From NCBI GenBank assembly GCA_038380795.1, contig CM076266.1, positions 34,174,145-34,238,144 on the forward strand: a DNA stretch of 64,000 nucleotides, read 5' to 3'. The position numbers and the translations under genes are program-made. Positions 25,601 to 37,684 of the stretch are shown piece by piece. Source of the stretch: Pyrocephalus nanus (taxonomy: Eukaryota; Chordata; Aves; Passeriformes; Tyrannidae). Position 1 is the first letter of the stretch. Each line of letters begins with the position of its first letter. The notes under the pieces were generated by a model. It was not told where the DNA came from. It saw only the letters and a program-made list of their open reading frames with translations, and ran no database searches.

Positions 25601-28275
25601 AAACTTCTGGGTTCTATGTGAGTGAAAGGGGCCTATACAGTAATTTTCTACCCTTTTGGATGGACTCTAGAACTGACTCTGGAACTGTTGATTCTTGCTG
25701 TTATATCTGGGTGAAAGGTCTGATAATATAGTGATTGAGACCACACAGAAAATGAAGCCAGTTAATAAAACTAGAATAAAAACTTGAGAGTTGATTACTT
25801 TTTTTCTTTTGTAAATTGATCTAAAAAAGGCAAAAATCTTTCTCCAACATAAAAAGATTACCAGGAGTAAAAAGAAGATAATTATGTGGACTTTTATTTT
25901 TGTCTTACCAGGTTGTTACTAGAATTTTCATTTATGGGGTTTTTTTTAAGTTTTTGACATTTGATGGCTTCTTTTTAATTTTTCTTATCTTATACCTGCA
26001 CATAAGCTTTTTTTCACATGCAGTAGACAGTTTTTGTGTATGTAGATATGTTTTCTCATCCTATGAATAAGATGAAAAAAAGGATCAAAATTCAAGCCAT
26101 AATTCAGGACTGGCACTGGAGGCTTACCTTGAAACATTAAGAATTCTTAATGTGGAAACTATGCTTTCCTCTGTACTTTCACAAGAACTATACAAAGGTA
26201 ATTTGTAAGGTCTCTAATATCCACTTTTCTTTAATAGGTCTGGTATTGTAAGTTTTAGGGCAAATAGAAAATGGAAATGTAAGTTTAAAGTTGTCCTTTC
26301 TGTTTTTTTTTTTTTGGTTTTACTGTTTGTAGAGTTGAAATCATAAGGTCCTGGCTGAGTCAGACTGAGTTAAGTAAAAATTGAAAGGCTTGCACTGGGC
26401 ATGGTAGTCAGGGAGCAAACCTCAAAACAATGCATGGTAGCTTTGATGAACAGTATACAAATATTTCCTACTTACTCTTCCTTTGGTTGGTAATAAGAAA
26501 ACTTCAACTGCTACTTTGAATTTACCTATAGTGCTAAGTTATTTACCCTAAATAGCTAGCTAATTTTTCACATGATTGATTTTTTGATGAACCATTACCC
26601 TTCACTAATAGCTGTCATTGCTACAAATTCTGCTCATTTTAATTATGGCTTATATCAAGAACTACTTTTGTGTCTTAGTTCAAGCTGTAAGTCACATTTT
26701 ATCACGTAAACAAAACAATAAAAATGCGTAGAGAGGAGTAACTGTGATTAATGTGTCTCTATAAATAGCTTATATAAGGCAGAATGATATATAATCCTTA
26801 TGGCACAAATGTGTTGTCTCCCATCTTGCTGCTACTGTATTACCTCACTGTAGAGTAAACGTACAATGTGACATTAATTATTTATTTTCCTGTGTTTCTG
26901 GGCTAACATTTCACTGTACAATAGCTCCCCTTTTTTCTTGAATTTCTGCTGTTAGGTGAGCTGATGTGAAATCCCCTTTAAGTTTCAGCTGCCCTGGGGT
27001 TATCTAACTACTAAACCGAACTTAATGAAGAATCAGAATAGTTTAACTGGGTATCAAGGAATGCAAAGTGATCAGTGCTAACAAGGAAAGATGGAAGATG
27101 GAAGAGTATTTCCAGATATAATCTAGATATATCCAGAATGCACTGTGGTTGACGGTTCCTTATAAGAGGATACTTGATCATTTATTCTCTGAACCTATCC
27201 CAAGACTTTTGCTATTCATGGTTACTATTTTGAGTAAAATATCACTACTTTTTATGGAAAAACTTTCAGGTAATGCACCCCTGTGTGAGAATGTAGAGCA
27301 TGTTTTTCCTTTGTTGAGCTGCCTGACTTATTTTCAAGGCTGAATTAGTAAAGCAACAGCTGTCTCCCTGAGCAAGAACAAACAGCATCTCAGCTCTATT
27401 TGATTGTTAAGCAAATCATCTTTTACCTGCATTTCAGGCCTGGCTGTTTGACTTTGCAGTGCAAACATATGCACAAGTGTGCATACTCAGGTGTGCTGAG
27501 AGGCTCTTTACCGCAGGTACAGAAGGGCTCCGAGTCTCCCTTGGCAGGCTGCACCTCCTATGGCAATTTGCTCTCAGGCTCCACTGGAGGAGTTGAAAAC
27601 AGTGGGAGAAAGTAGTGCTTGGGGAGTGCACGAGTTGGCAATGATCCTTGGATGGGAAGACAGGCCTTGTTGGAGATATACTTTGAGGATACCCACTCAG
27701 TCCTTCTGCTTTAGAAGGGGACAAAGATAAAGCTCCAGGCATGCATCCTGCATGTGGGACAGCGTTGGCACAACAGTTACTGTGGTGAAAGCAGTAACAG
27801 TATTTTGCAATAGCTTCTCTATGGAAGCACATCCTGCTACTGCCTTAACAAGTAGTGCATTACAAACAAGTCTTGTGTCTCAGATATTTCATAACTTTAG
27901 TAGGTGGGGGGCTGTTGAAACTCACCTTGGGAAAAAAATATTTGTGAAGAGTTGCTTCATAAATACATTCATGATGAATATTCATCTCCTGTACAGAAGA
28001 GTTTCTGAGTGGGATTCAACTTGCATGCGTGTACTAGGACAAATTTTCTATCACAGGCAATTACAATAATTTTAAGCAAGACATGATGAGAATAAAGACT
28101 CGAAAGAGCAGTTGTAGTTGCCTTGATTTTGTTTCATCTAAAAAATGGTTCATTTAATTTCTAAGAACATCTGCCATATTCAGTTTTAATTATTTTCTGA
28201 TTTCAAGAAAAATAATATAGATATAATATTTCATTGAGAAAAAAAGAACCCATTATATTTATTCAGTTTTAAGGA
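22625..28275. other. Non-coding DNA upstream of the minus-strand transcript
   Basis: Any 5' exon or promoter of the 22.4-21.4 kb transcript should lie here or beyond, but I could not place one. The segment 27440-27830 is richer in GC and carries a 132-codon minus-strand frame (cysteine-, serine- and proline-rich) with no recognisable domain. Confidence 0.5.
23401..23420. repeat. Poly(A) run, 20 nt
   Basis: Twenty A after TCTTGTT, with a second run of nine A 22 nt later. Nothing upstream is recognisable as a retroposed gene. Confidence 0.8.
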
Positions 28276-28430
28276 TAATTCAGGATGGAAAGGACCTTAG
28301 AAGGTCTTTAGTCCAAACTCTGTCTGAAAGTGGAGAGAGGTTGAAAAGACAGAAAGCTGGGAGATCTGATTGGGTTGCTCAGAGCTTTTAGACCTTGAAA
28401 ACCTCCAAGGATGGACACAAGATGTATTTG
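28276..28430 (-). repeat. Diverged CR1 LINE 3'-region fragment, antisense
   Basis: GGATGGAAAGGACCTTAGAAG and GTCTTTAGTCCAAACTCTGTC correspond to the antisense CR1 phrase 'ttggaaaggacctctgaagatcatctagtccaacc'. Further on, GGGTTGCTCAGAGCTTTTAG and CCTTGAAAACCTCCAAGGAT match 'aggttgctcagggccttgtccagtcgagtcttgaaaacctccaaggatggag' in order. It belongs to a different CR1 subgroup from the copies at 30.3 and 37.4 kb, judged by the 'cctccaaggatgg' wording. Confidence 0.7.
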
Positions 28431-30257
28431 TTATGAATGTCTGTTTTCCTCAACTAAGGAAAACATTTAATCCCATGCTGAAACTGAATGAGAAATTGAA
28501 GTTACTGTGAGAAGAATCTGAATCAGTTTTCAGGGGCATATTAACTTCCAGCATGTGGTTTCACCCTGGTTTAAGTGGGAGGCAGCCTAAGTCCCAGCAG
28601 AGAGGGCAGTGCTCCCTCGCTGCTAATGCAGGCAAAAATGTGAGTTGTGGGCACCTACCATCAAAGAGTAACTCATGTTTACAGTAGTCTATTTTATTAT
28701 GATTTGGCTGTATTTTTGTATCAGTTCTCACTGGAATTTCTCCCCTTACTGTCAGTAGGAGTTAAGCAGTTGAAACATACTGCAAATGTTCATCTCAGTA
28801 CTATTCTAAGTGAATTTTGAGACTTTCAGTACTTCCACAAAGTAAGATAGTGAAGATAAAGGATTTCTGTGCAAAATTGTGGTAGTTTCTGTTGAGGTTT
28901 CCTTTTATGGCCACATGCCTTTTCCTTTATGACCACATCTGTCTCAGCATTGTGTGATAAAAGTTTACTGAGGATAGATAGCTACTTAGGCCAGAATCAT
29001 GCCAAAGCATTGCAGGAAATAGATTTGATTAGATTAGACTTCATGGTCTTTTTCCATTTCAGCTGTGCTTTCAGAGAAGTAATTATTCTGTTTAGCTATG
29101 ACATGAACATCAGCAAAGTAAAAAGGCAAATTTTTGTGCCTTTAGGAAAACTGTAGCATAGAGCTTGTGTTAACTTACACTGTCCTTGCTTAATATTAAC
29201 AGAAGTATAATCAGCTTCCTCAAAGTCATGCCCTGTGGTATGATTCCAGTCCTACAAAGTGGCTGTTCTGATCATCTTATGCTACATCCACACCACAGTC
29301 ACAGTGCAAAAGCTACAACTGTGGGAGATGCAGTTACTCTTCCTCTATTTCCATTCCTATACAGACATATTCTTCCCTAATTTAATTAAATATCAGTGGA
29401 AACTCAGATCTGTGCCATCCAGGGGTACAGTTTTGAGTCTCACAAGGGTTAGAAATGTAGGAAGAAAACTTGGTTATAGGCAAATGAATTTTTATTCCAT
29501 TTCACTTTTGAAATATGGAGCAAGAAATCTAAATTTAAGTGCGTTATCCTGCATGCATAACTTTTGTTGACTCAACCAAATTTATGTATTGTCTAGAGAA
29601 AATTGGAACTTATGCCTCCTGGGCAATTAGGAAGATGTTATGCCTCCTTTTACTGTGCACACATTTTCGATCTTGAATAATTCACATGCTACTTAGAGTT
29701 CCATTCTGTTACACCATTGTCGTCCACTGGTACTAGTTAATGCTTACTTCTGGTTTTATTTTTTCTTCCACATTTCAGCCACATATGTTAAAAAAGAGCA
29801 AACTCTACTAGGTCTAGTAGGATAGACATTAATGTGATATGAACTTTAATTGACCACAGGCAAAAAATCTTTATGTGTACATACTAAAAAAAAAAAAAAA
29901 AAGTTAAAATATTGCCTACAGTGACATTTATTTCAAGCCTGTATGATATTACCTGTGTTCTTTCATCCCTCTGTATTTGCAGCTGCATTTGTCTTAGTAA
30001 TTTGAACATGAGCATATAATATTAAACACACAAGTGACTTTTTAAAGGAGCTTACCTGTAGTATTTGCAGGAAAGAAGATAAGTTTCCACACTGATTGTA
30101 TAAACTGCTTCTCTGTCAGGATAGCGTGTGAGGTACCAAGCAAACAGAGTCTGCTGTGTTTTGTCAAAAGTGACTAAGCTTCTAGTAGAAATCCTTGCAA
30201 TACCTGAAAGTTACAACAACAGTTTTATCATAAAAGTGTTGTTTTATTTCAGTTTAG
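28431..30257. other. Non-coding DNA between two CR1 fragments
   Basis: Unique AT-rich sequence; frames up to 103 codons (29259-29570) show no motif. One A17 run is listed separately. Confidence 0.55.
29886..29902. repeat. Poly(A) run, 17 nt
   Basis: Seventeen A after GTGTACATACT. No AATAAA within 30 nt upstream and no recognisable body. Confidence 0.75.
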
Positions 30258-30812
30258 GGAATCATAGTCACACAATATCTTATATTGGAAGGGACCCACA
30301 AGGATCATCAAAGTCCAACTCTTGCACAGAACAGCCCCAGGGATCACACCCTGTGCCTGAGATCATTGTCCAAATGCTTCTTGAACTCTGGCAGGTTTGG
30401 TGTTATGAACACTTCCCTGGGGAGCCTGTTTCAGTGCCCAACCACCTCTGGGTGAAGAGCCTTCCTCTAATATCCAACCTAACCTCCCCTGACACAGTGT
30501 CATGCCATTCCCTTGGGTTCTGTCACTGGTCACCACAGAGAAGAGATCTCCCTACCCCTCTGCTTCCCTTCGTAAGGAAGCTGTAGGCTCCCCTCAGTCT
30601 CCTCTTCTTCAGGCTGAACAAGGCAAGTGACCTTACTCAGTTCTTGTATGACTTCCCCTCAATGCCCTGCACCATCTTTGTAGCCCTCCTTTGGATGCTC
30701 TCTGGTAGTCTTACATCTTTCTTTTATTGTGGCTCCCAAAAGTGCACATAATACTTGAGGTTAGGCCACAACAATGCAAAGTAGAATGGCACAATCACCT
30801 CCTTTGATTTTG
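30258..30812 (-). repeat. CR1 LINE 3' portion, antisense, about 550 bp
   Basis: Starting at GGAATCATAGTCACACAATA, the plus strand is the reverse complement of a CR1 end: TGGAAGGGACCCACAAGGAT, AGTCCAACTCTTGCACAG, then GGGGAGCCTGTTTCAGTGCC and CAACCACCTCTGGGTGAAGA, then CTCTTCTTCAGGCTGAACAA, TTTGTAGCCCTCCTTTGGAT and finally GGCACAATCACCTCC. These are the final part of the CR1 reverse-transcriptase ORF and its 3' untranslated end. The rest of the element is missing through 5' truncation, so it cannot move by itself. An antisense reading frame of 152 codons (30128-30586) runs largely through it and is a by-product rather than a gene. Confidence 0.9.
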
Positions 30813-33800
30813 CTAGGAGAGCAGTCTTAAGAGAGAGAGAGATATCAGCCTAATTAACCATCACCATAAGCTTAACTAATTCAAAGTTAACTTTATCTTG
30901 CCTTCATTGTTTATTGAGATATAGAACTTAACTACCAAAGCAATAAAACCTGTAAAATATAATGGCTATTTCCATAAGAAAAGCTTTCATGAGCTATGAC
31001 TGTAATTCCTTGTGTTCCTTATTTGTCTGTAAGCCTAAGATGTTCACTGAGTCAAGCCAGACAGGATGTATAAACAATACACTGTCTCTGTCAACTACAT
31101 TGGTAACTTTGAGTGCATTACATTATTTATTTGAAAGTGTCTGTTGCTTAAACATTGCCTTTGACTATATGCTTTTGAAGTGATGGGAAGCCTACCATTT
31201 TGGGTCCATTTAGTGAAAAGTGAAAGCTCCTTCCCTTACATTTTGAGCTGCAACAATAGGAAACAGTGTCAGAAAGGGTAGTGAATCAAGGTCTGTATGA
31301 AAGTGATAATTGAATCTTCTAAACAAATGGTTGCATGGCTGTGCTTTGACTTTCATTTCTCACCACTGCCATTTATACAGTGAGCATCTAACATGATTAT
31401 GCCATCCTTGGTTGTTTAGGCAATATAAAGGACTCCTAAGGAAAGGATTGACATCTAATATTTGTAAATTAAAGCACACGATTCTCTATTCTGGATAAAA
31501 TAGCCTTGAACATCTGATATAGATTATTCCATGTGTTATTTAATGAGAGGCTCCAGCAGACCCACTGAGGTGCAGATTTCAAAAGCCTTGCAGATCTTGT
31601 AAGTTTGTTTTAGTGGGATTTATGCTTGTGTTAGATTTCTTAAGGAGCCCTGTCAGAATGCCAATAATTGTAGAGACACAAAAGGTCTTCCTCTCTGGAT
31701 CCTGCACTGAGTTCTCATGATAGTAAAGGGGTTGTCTGGTTGTGGTTCTTGATTCTGCAAATCCCAGTTATGGATTCCACATTACTTAGATGATAGTTGA
31801 CAAAGTCATTACCCTAGGGTAGGAAATGGGAAATACTTCCATCAATGGTTCCCTAAAATTGCTGTAGTCTGGGTTTTACTGAAATGTCATGATTGTTGAT
31901 ACTTTTTTACAAGCAAGAAGTTTAAGCATACTTTTCCTCACAATAAGTAGGGGTTTTTTACAGTACTCTCACTATTTCACTGAGGCCATTTCAGAAGAAA
32001 GGTCATGATCCTTAGTCATATAAGTTACGGAATAGAGAACCTACAAGACACCTGGAGCACATTGTTTCCTCAAAAGAATTTCTTAGTATTAATTTGAATT
32101 ACTAAAACAGATAGGCTTTTTAAATTACTAATTACTAGAACAATAGGCTTGTTCATCTTTAAAAAGTTTATTTTAAAGAACTGTCTTGAAAAATGCTTGG
32201 AAAGACTTTCTGCTTGTTTCCTAATGGAAAGGCTAAATGTTTTGTTTTGAAAGTGTCAAAATGATTTTTAAATTGAAAATAGTAAGTTATGTTGATGTTT
32301 TTAAAGTTATTTGCAGTGTTTATTAAAAAAGAGGGTTTTTTAAATTTATTTTGTCATTTCAAAATGGTTTATATTATTTAGAAATCATACTGTATGGAAA
32401 ATCAACTCTTAATCCTAGCAAAAGAAGTAGATCATAGAAATAAGGTAATTTCTTCCAAAGCAGACTATTAGAAAGGGACAAGCCTTTCAAATTGTACAAA
32501 TCTTTATCTTTCTAAATTTATTTTATGGAAGTTTATGGCATAATTCTTCGTAAAATACAGCAGAATACTTCTGAATTGATAATACTTAACACGTGTACAA
32601 GATAAAGATAGCAATTTCAGAGTACTCTTAATTGATTTGCTTTTTAGTAAATAAATATGCTCAAATGCAATGCCAAGGTGATCACATGTGGGGGTAGAGG
32701 GGAAAGAGAAAACAATGGTGTGGTAATTTAGGAGTAAATAACTTCTGAGTGCAGTATTGTTGGAATTTTTGAACTAAATACTGTCATAGGAGCACTAAAG
32801 CTTGAGAATGGATCACAGCAGGAAATACAATTTTAGGTGCTATTTTCTCTTGAGGGTTGCCCATTTTTTTAAGTATTGTTATGTCAACCAAAGAAATCCT
32901 TATTACATGATTTATAGCAGATAACTTCAGTGTTATGAGAGTGCTAACCTAGATTACCAGCAGGGTTTCCTAGAATATCCAGTCTAAATAATAAGTAAAT
33001 TATACTAGCTGCATTTAAAATATTATTTTATTTATTTGTTATTTTAAAATTTTATTTATTATTCAAATATATTTTTTATGTGGAATTTGGAAATAGCATA
33101 ACTAAGTTACTTTGTTCAAAATCTATGATTTAGAGTAATTCAAGTCCACTAAGCTTTTGTGACTTTTTATAGCCAAGTTTTATAGTGAAAATATAATGTG
33201 GTTACAAAATGCAGGTGTCATTGTTCTGAGTCACTGTTGGTTGGGAGTGGAGGTTTTATTCTGGTTAGCTTTTGAGATATAAATCTATTCACTTTTGTAC
33301 TAACTTTTTAATTTAGTTTCTTATCTTCAGTATATGTCCACATGATATTCAACAGTATTCTAAAATATATTATGTATATCTTACTATAAAAATAGAAGTT
33401 TTCACATTGATTGAGTATGAAAAAAGCATAGAATCTTCCCTGGGGTCCTGTCCTATTCCCATTTAGATTGACAGATACCTTCCTGTTGTTCTGTGTTAAA
33501 ATAGATTCAGGGTCACAATATAAATTTGAGAGAACTAAAGGGTTTTTTTCTTCTCTTTAAGATTACTTCCACAGCACCTTAAAATGTCCTTGATGTTTAA
33601 GTGATTCTTTTGGGCAGATGAGAATTTCTGCTCCTGACAGCTGATAGTTTGATAGAGAAGAGCAAGTTACCAATTCAGTTATAACACATCAAATACAGAC
33701 TTCTGTTTCTATTTTTAGGAAATACTTCATAGATGTCCAAAGGCAAATGACAAATTAAGGAAAGAGAAAGAATGAAATAGAAAGTATAAACAACCTTTGG

Positions 33801-34238
33801 AATCTAATATTGGGGTTCCAGTTGACATACAATGATGACTATTTCATGGCCTAAATAATAAAACAATTTTCCTCCCAACTGACTCGTATCAGGAAAAATT
33901 TAGGTTAAGACTTGTTATTATATTTGCTCATTGATTTTTGTCTCTCTTTTTTTTCTTTTTTTTTAATCTTCATTCTACTTTGTGGTAGTTAGAGATCTAG
34001 GCATGCTTTGAGTGTCCTGCAGAAATACTGTCTCCAGGTACCATTAGAGAAATGCACTTTTAAAATTCTGCATTCTTAAGATTAACCTAAGTGAAACTCA
34101 GACCAGGTGGTTGTCAAGTTCATTGATTTAGTGTGTAACATATACAACTTTCCTCATACAAACCAAATTATGAGACCTGAAAATAATGAGTAGGAACAAG
34201 ATTTAAATGTCCTTTGCTCCTTTGTGTAGATGGGGATT

Positions 34239-34254
34239 AAAAAAAAAAAAAAAA
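34239..34254. repeat. Poly(A) run, 16 nt
   Basis: Sixteen A after TGGGGATT, then GAAATTATT. Simple homopolymer. Confidence 0.75.
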
Positions 34255-36688
34255 GAAATTATTTGACCTCTTGAAAGTCATCTTGGACTTGGAGTTCTCA
34301 CTGCTGCTGTCTGGAAGTAACAATTTTCTTTGAAATGACTAGCTGCAAACCTGAAAGTGAGAGTTTGTGTGGAGAGGGTGGAGCATACAGGGATGTTTTC
34401 TTTAAGCTTCCCCTATGTCCAATAGAGCCAATTCCAGATGATTCCAAGACAGAAGAGTGTGAGGAGTCCTCCTCCTGAGGAGGCAGAGACAACTGCAAGT
34501 TTTTCTATGTGGCATGCCTAGATCACCTCATTTTAAGGTTTCCAAAGGGATGAAGCTACAACTGGTAGGGAAGACTTTCTTCAGGGTTCGATACATCCAT
34601 TGTCAAGCTAATTCTTGCAGCTTGGTGGGAAGCATATTGCAGTTCCTGAGACTTTCAGGCTCATTTGCAGGCTGCTGTGGGTTTGTCTGTTCCAAGCATT
34701 CTACCTCTTGGGAATAAGTGGACCCAGTTAATCTGTCTTGTATTCATCAGCTGAGCAGCATTCATTTTTCACACTAATCAAGTTTTAGGGGTTAAAAAAG
34801 TGTATACAGTGAATTCAAGCAAAGCAGAAGTTTACAGCCTTGATTGCCAAATTTTGAAAAACCTGTAACATGAAGAAGTAAAATAATCAGTGTAGCCTTA
34901 AGGTTTACCTGAGGTGAAATAATTTTCTTTATGTTGCTTAGGATTGTTGAGGCAAATCTTGGCCTTAGACCAAGGGGGGCAGTACAGCTGGTAGTCACCC
35001 CTATGTGGGATGCTGACCTCACAGTGGGAACATGAAGTACTCATGTTGTCCCAGGCTGCTCTGAGAAGCAGGCATAGTAAGCATTTTCTATGAATTTACC
35101 AGGTAGGAGACTTCCCCTTTTGACACTTGTAACCTGTCTCATGTTGCTTATCAAAGGATGCACGACCCTTTCCTTTCGCTGGCTTCTCTCAGATTATTAC
35201 TGTGCCTCATTAGTCCATTTCTCTGGCTTCAGTGGCTTCCCTCTTGTCAGCTTTCCAAGACTGCTATCAGTCTTCTAAAATCAATAGGAGGATCGATCGT
35301 ACAACTATTCTCTTAATTCTACGGTCTGTACTCTGTCCGCAGCTTTCCAGAGAAATCATGCAGGGTATGAATAATCCAGTCATCAAACTTGTCATTAGCT
35401 GTGGATTTAAACTTCATAAGTGTTGTTAGTTGCCTACTTGTGTATTTGTGTACAACCACTGATTTTTCTAATGTGAGGGGCCAGTTTCTGATACTGTTAC
35501 TCACCTTGCCTTGTGTCTCTTAACTGTGAGAGCTAACACGGTAAGTCTGTTCAGAGTTCTGAGTAAAATACCAGAAATTAGTTTAAAAAAACCCGAAGTC
35601 TATATAGATGTGAGAAAATCATCAACTTTCAGTTTTCATAAGTGGTAATATCTAAAGAAAATTCTTCCTGAATGTCTGGAATGTAGCAGTCTCAAATGCA
35701 GCTCAGGGAGTCATGGCAACGACTCACCTGGTGTCTGAGGATCAAAATACCCGAATTAATATTTTTCTTCAAGCTGACCCTTTTGCACAGAGAGACTCCT
35801 TCAGCAATTATTTCTGCTATGTATTTCCTCTCAGCTCATATTTGAAATATGGGCTGCAGTGGAGGATTTTGACTCATATGTGCTTTATTTTCCTGTTTGA
35901 TAGACTTGTATTAAACCCATTCCTGATGTTCTTAAAGCATTAGGGCATTTTTCTGCTTTGGGCCTGTTGCTAAATGCCAGATAGCTTGGAAAGGCAGAAA
36001 TTAAGAAAGGAATTTGTCCCTGTGCTAGAGAAAATAATACTTGTTAATGATTCTAATGAACGTGTGAGTCTTAACCTGGATGCATCTGAGGATAATAACT
36101 TTCTTTTCTTTAAAAAGTAGTAAATGCAAAATTTGGTTAAAAGTTTTGCTTGTTGAAGATTCTAGGGTAATAGTACATGGAGTTCCATTTACATTTTACA
36201 GTTGTTCTTAGAGTTAATATTAAAAATATAACTAAGTAAACAAAGCATCATCTAAAAAATGTAAACCTCATGTAAAAAAATGACAAATGAGACTATTTTC
36301 TGATAATGAATGTCAGCAAAGCATAGCCTGATTCCTTGTGATAGGGATAAATATATTTGTACTAATATGCTTAAAAGGCAACTATTAGTTTTTAATGAAT
36401 GTAAGAGATTTACTTTTTTAGCAGAGCTACTAAAATAATAATCATACATAAAGGAGTAATTTACACAAGCTCAGGAAATTATATTCAGAGATTTAGCTAG
36501 GGAATTCGGTTCTGGTTTGAAAGATAACATTCATTTTTATATACAAAAAATTGTTTAATTCATTATCATACTTTTATTCTGCAGACACTGAAAAGCTTTA
36601 ATACCCCCCAAATTACTTAGATGTGACTAAGTTTTATGAGTTATCAGGCACTAATGATATAAATAGCCTTATTATTCCCTCATAGCTG

Positions 36689-36721
36689 GTGCAATACAGT
36701 TCCAGAACACTACTATTGCAC
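36689..36721. repeat. Hairpin-forming inverted repeat enclosing TTCCAGAA
   Basis: GTGCAATA at 36689-36696 and TATTGCAC at 36714-36721 are perfect reverse complements with a 17-nt loop. The loop contains TTCCAGAA, which fits the TTCNNGAA pattern bound by STAT proteins. It may be structural chance; no flanking transposon ends were recognised. Confidence 0.5.
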
Positions 36722-37389
36722 AATAAGAGGCATTTTGAAGGATGGATTTGTTCCCAACATTAGTGTACCAATTTAGCTTGTTTCTGAGATAATATACTGA
36801 CTGAAAGTGACGTATGATTTTAAGGCATCGGTTGAAGTGCAGAATTTCACATTAAACATTAAAATGTGTCTAATAGGCAGGCACTATGTGTTTTTTGAAA
36901 TTAGGCTTTTGATTAATAATCTAATGCAGCACCAATGTAGGATTAGTGGTCACTTTAAGAAATAAGAAAAGGGATCAGACCTCAACGTTCTACCTTCATG
37001 TTGGATACAACTTTCACTTGCTCACGTCTGTGAATAAGTGTGTATGTATTTGCACATAAAATATAGTGCAATTTGTGATAGAAAGCAATGGAGCTGAAGC
37101 TATGAAAACCTGGATTAGGAAGTAGACATTTTGGCTCTTACCTTAATTTGTAGGAACTCAGCTGGTTGTCACCAATAGGTATCAATAGTAAGAGTCATGT
37201 GGCTCCACATGCATCACACTTTGAGAATTTCTCATAACTTGGAATTCACTTCTCCCTGTTCTCCACAGAAACTCATGACATGCTGTATGGAATACAGCAT
37301 AATATCAGACAGTGAGATAAATATCAATGCATCATCATTAGCATGGATTATTAATGTCACCACAAAGAACTTTGTTCTCTGCAAAGCAC

Positions 37390-37684
37390 TGATCTCTTCT
37401 CTCTGGTAACCAGTGACAGGACCTGAGGGAATGGCCTGAAGTTGTGTCAGGGAGGTTTAGGTTGGATATTAGAAAAAGGTTCTTCCCCCTAGGTGGTTAG
37501 GCACTGGAACAGGCTGCCCAGGGAAGCACCAAGCCTGACAGAGTTCAAGTAGCGCTTGGACGATACTCTCAGGCACATGGTGTGATCCTTGGGGCTGTCC
37601 TGTGCAGGGCCAAGAGTCTGACTCAGTGATCCTTGTGGGTCCCTTCCAACTTGTATTCAGTGATGCTGTGAAATTCATAAACTT
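37390..37684 (+). repeat. CR1 LINE 3' end, sense, about 290 bp
   Basis: The sense strand reads ACCAGTGACAGGACCTGAGG, GGAGGTTTAGGTTGGATATT, AGGTTCTTCCCCCTAGGTGG, GAACAGGCTGCCCAGGGAAG, then TGATCCTTGGGGCTGTCCTG, CAGTGATCCTTGTGGGTCCC and TTCCAACTTG, ending in a worn 'attctgtgaaattc' tail. This is a typical avian CR1 3' end. It is the same subgroup as the antisense copy at 30.3 kb, sharing the 'tcctgtgcagggccaagag' and 'cttgtgggtccc' segments in opposite orientation. It is heavily 5'-truncated. Confidence 0.92.

Larger units (their letters stand above)
30813..37389. other. AT-rich non-coding DNA between inverted CR1 copies
   Basis: The most AT-rich piece is 33010-33080 (alternating TTTAT and AAAT). 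The region 35090-35430 is GC-richer with a few CpGs (GGATCGATCGTACAAC, CTGTCCGCAG) but gives no supported exon. A possible minus-strand exon at 34474-34351 is discussed in the findings. Confidence 0.5.
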
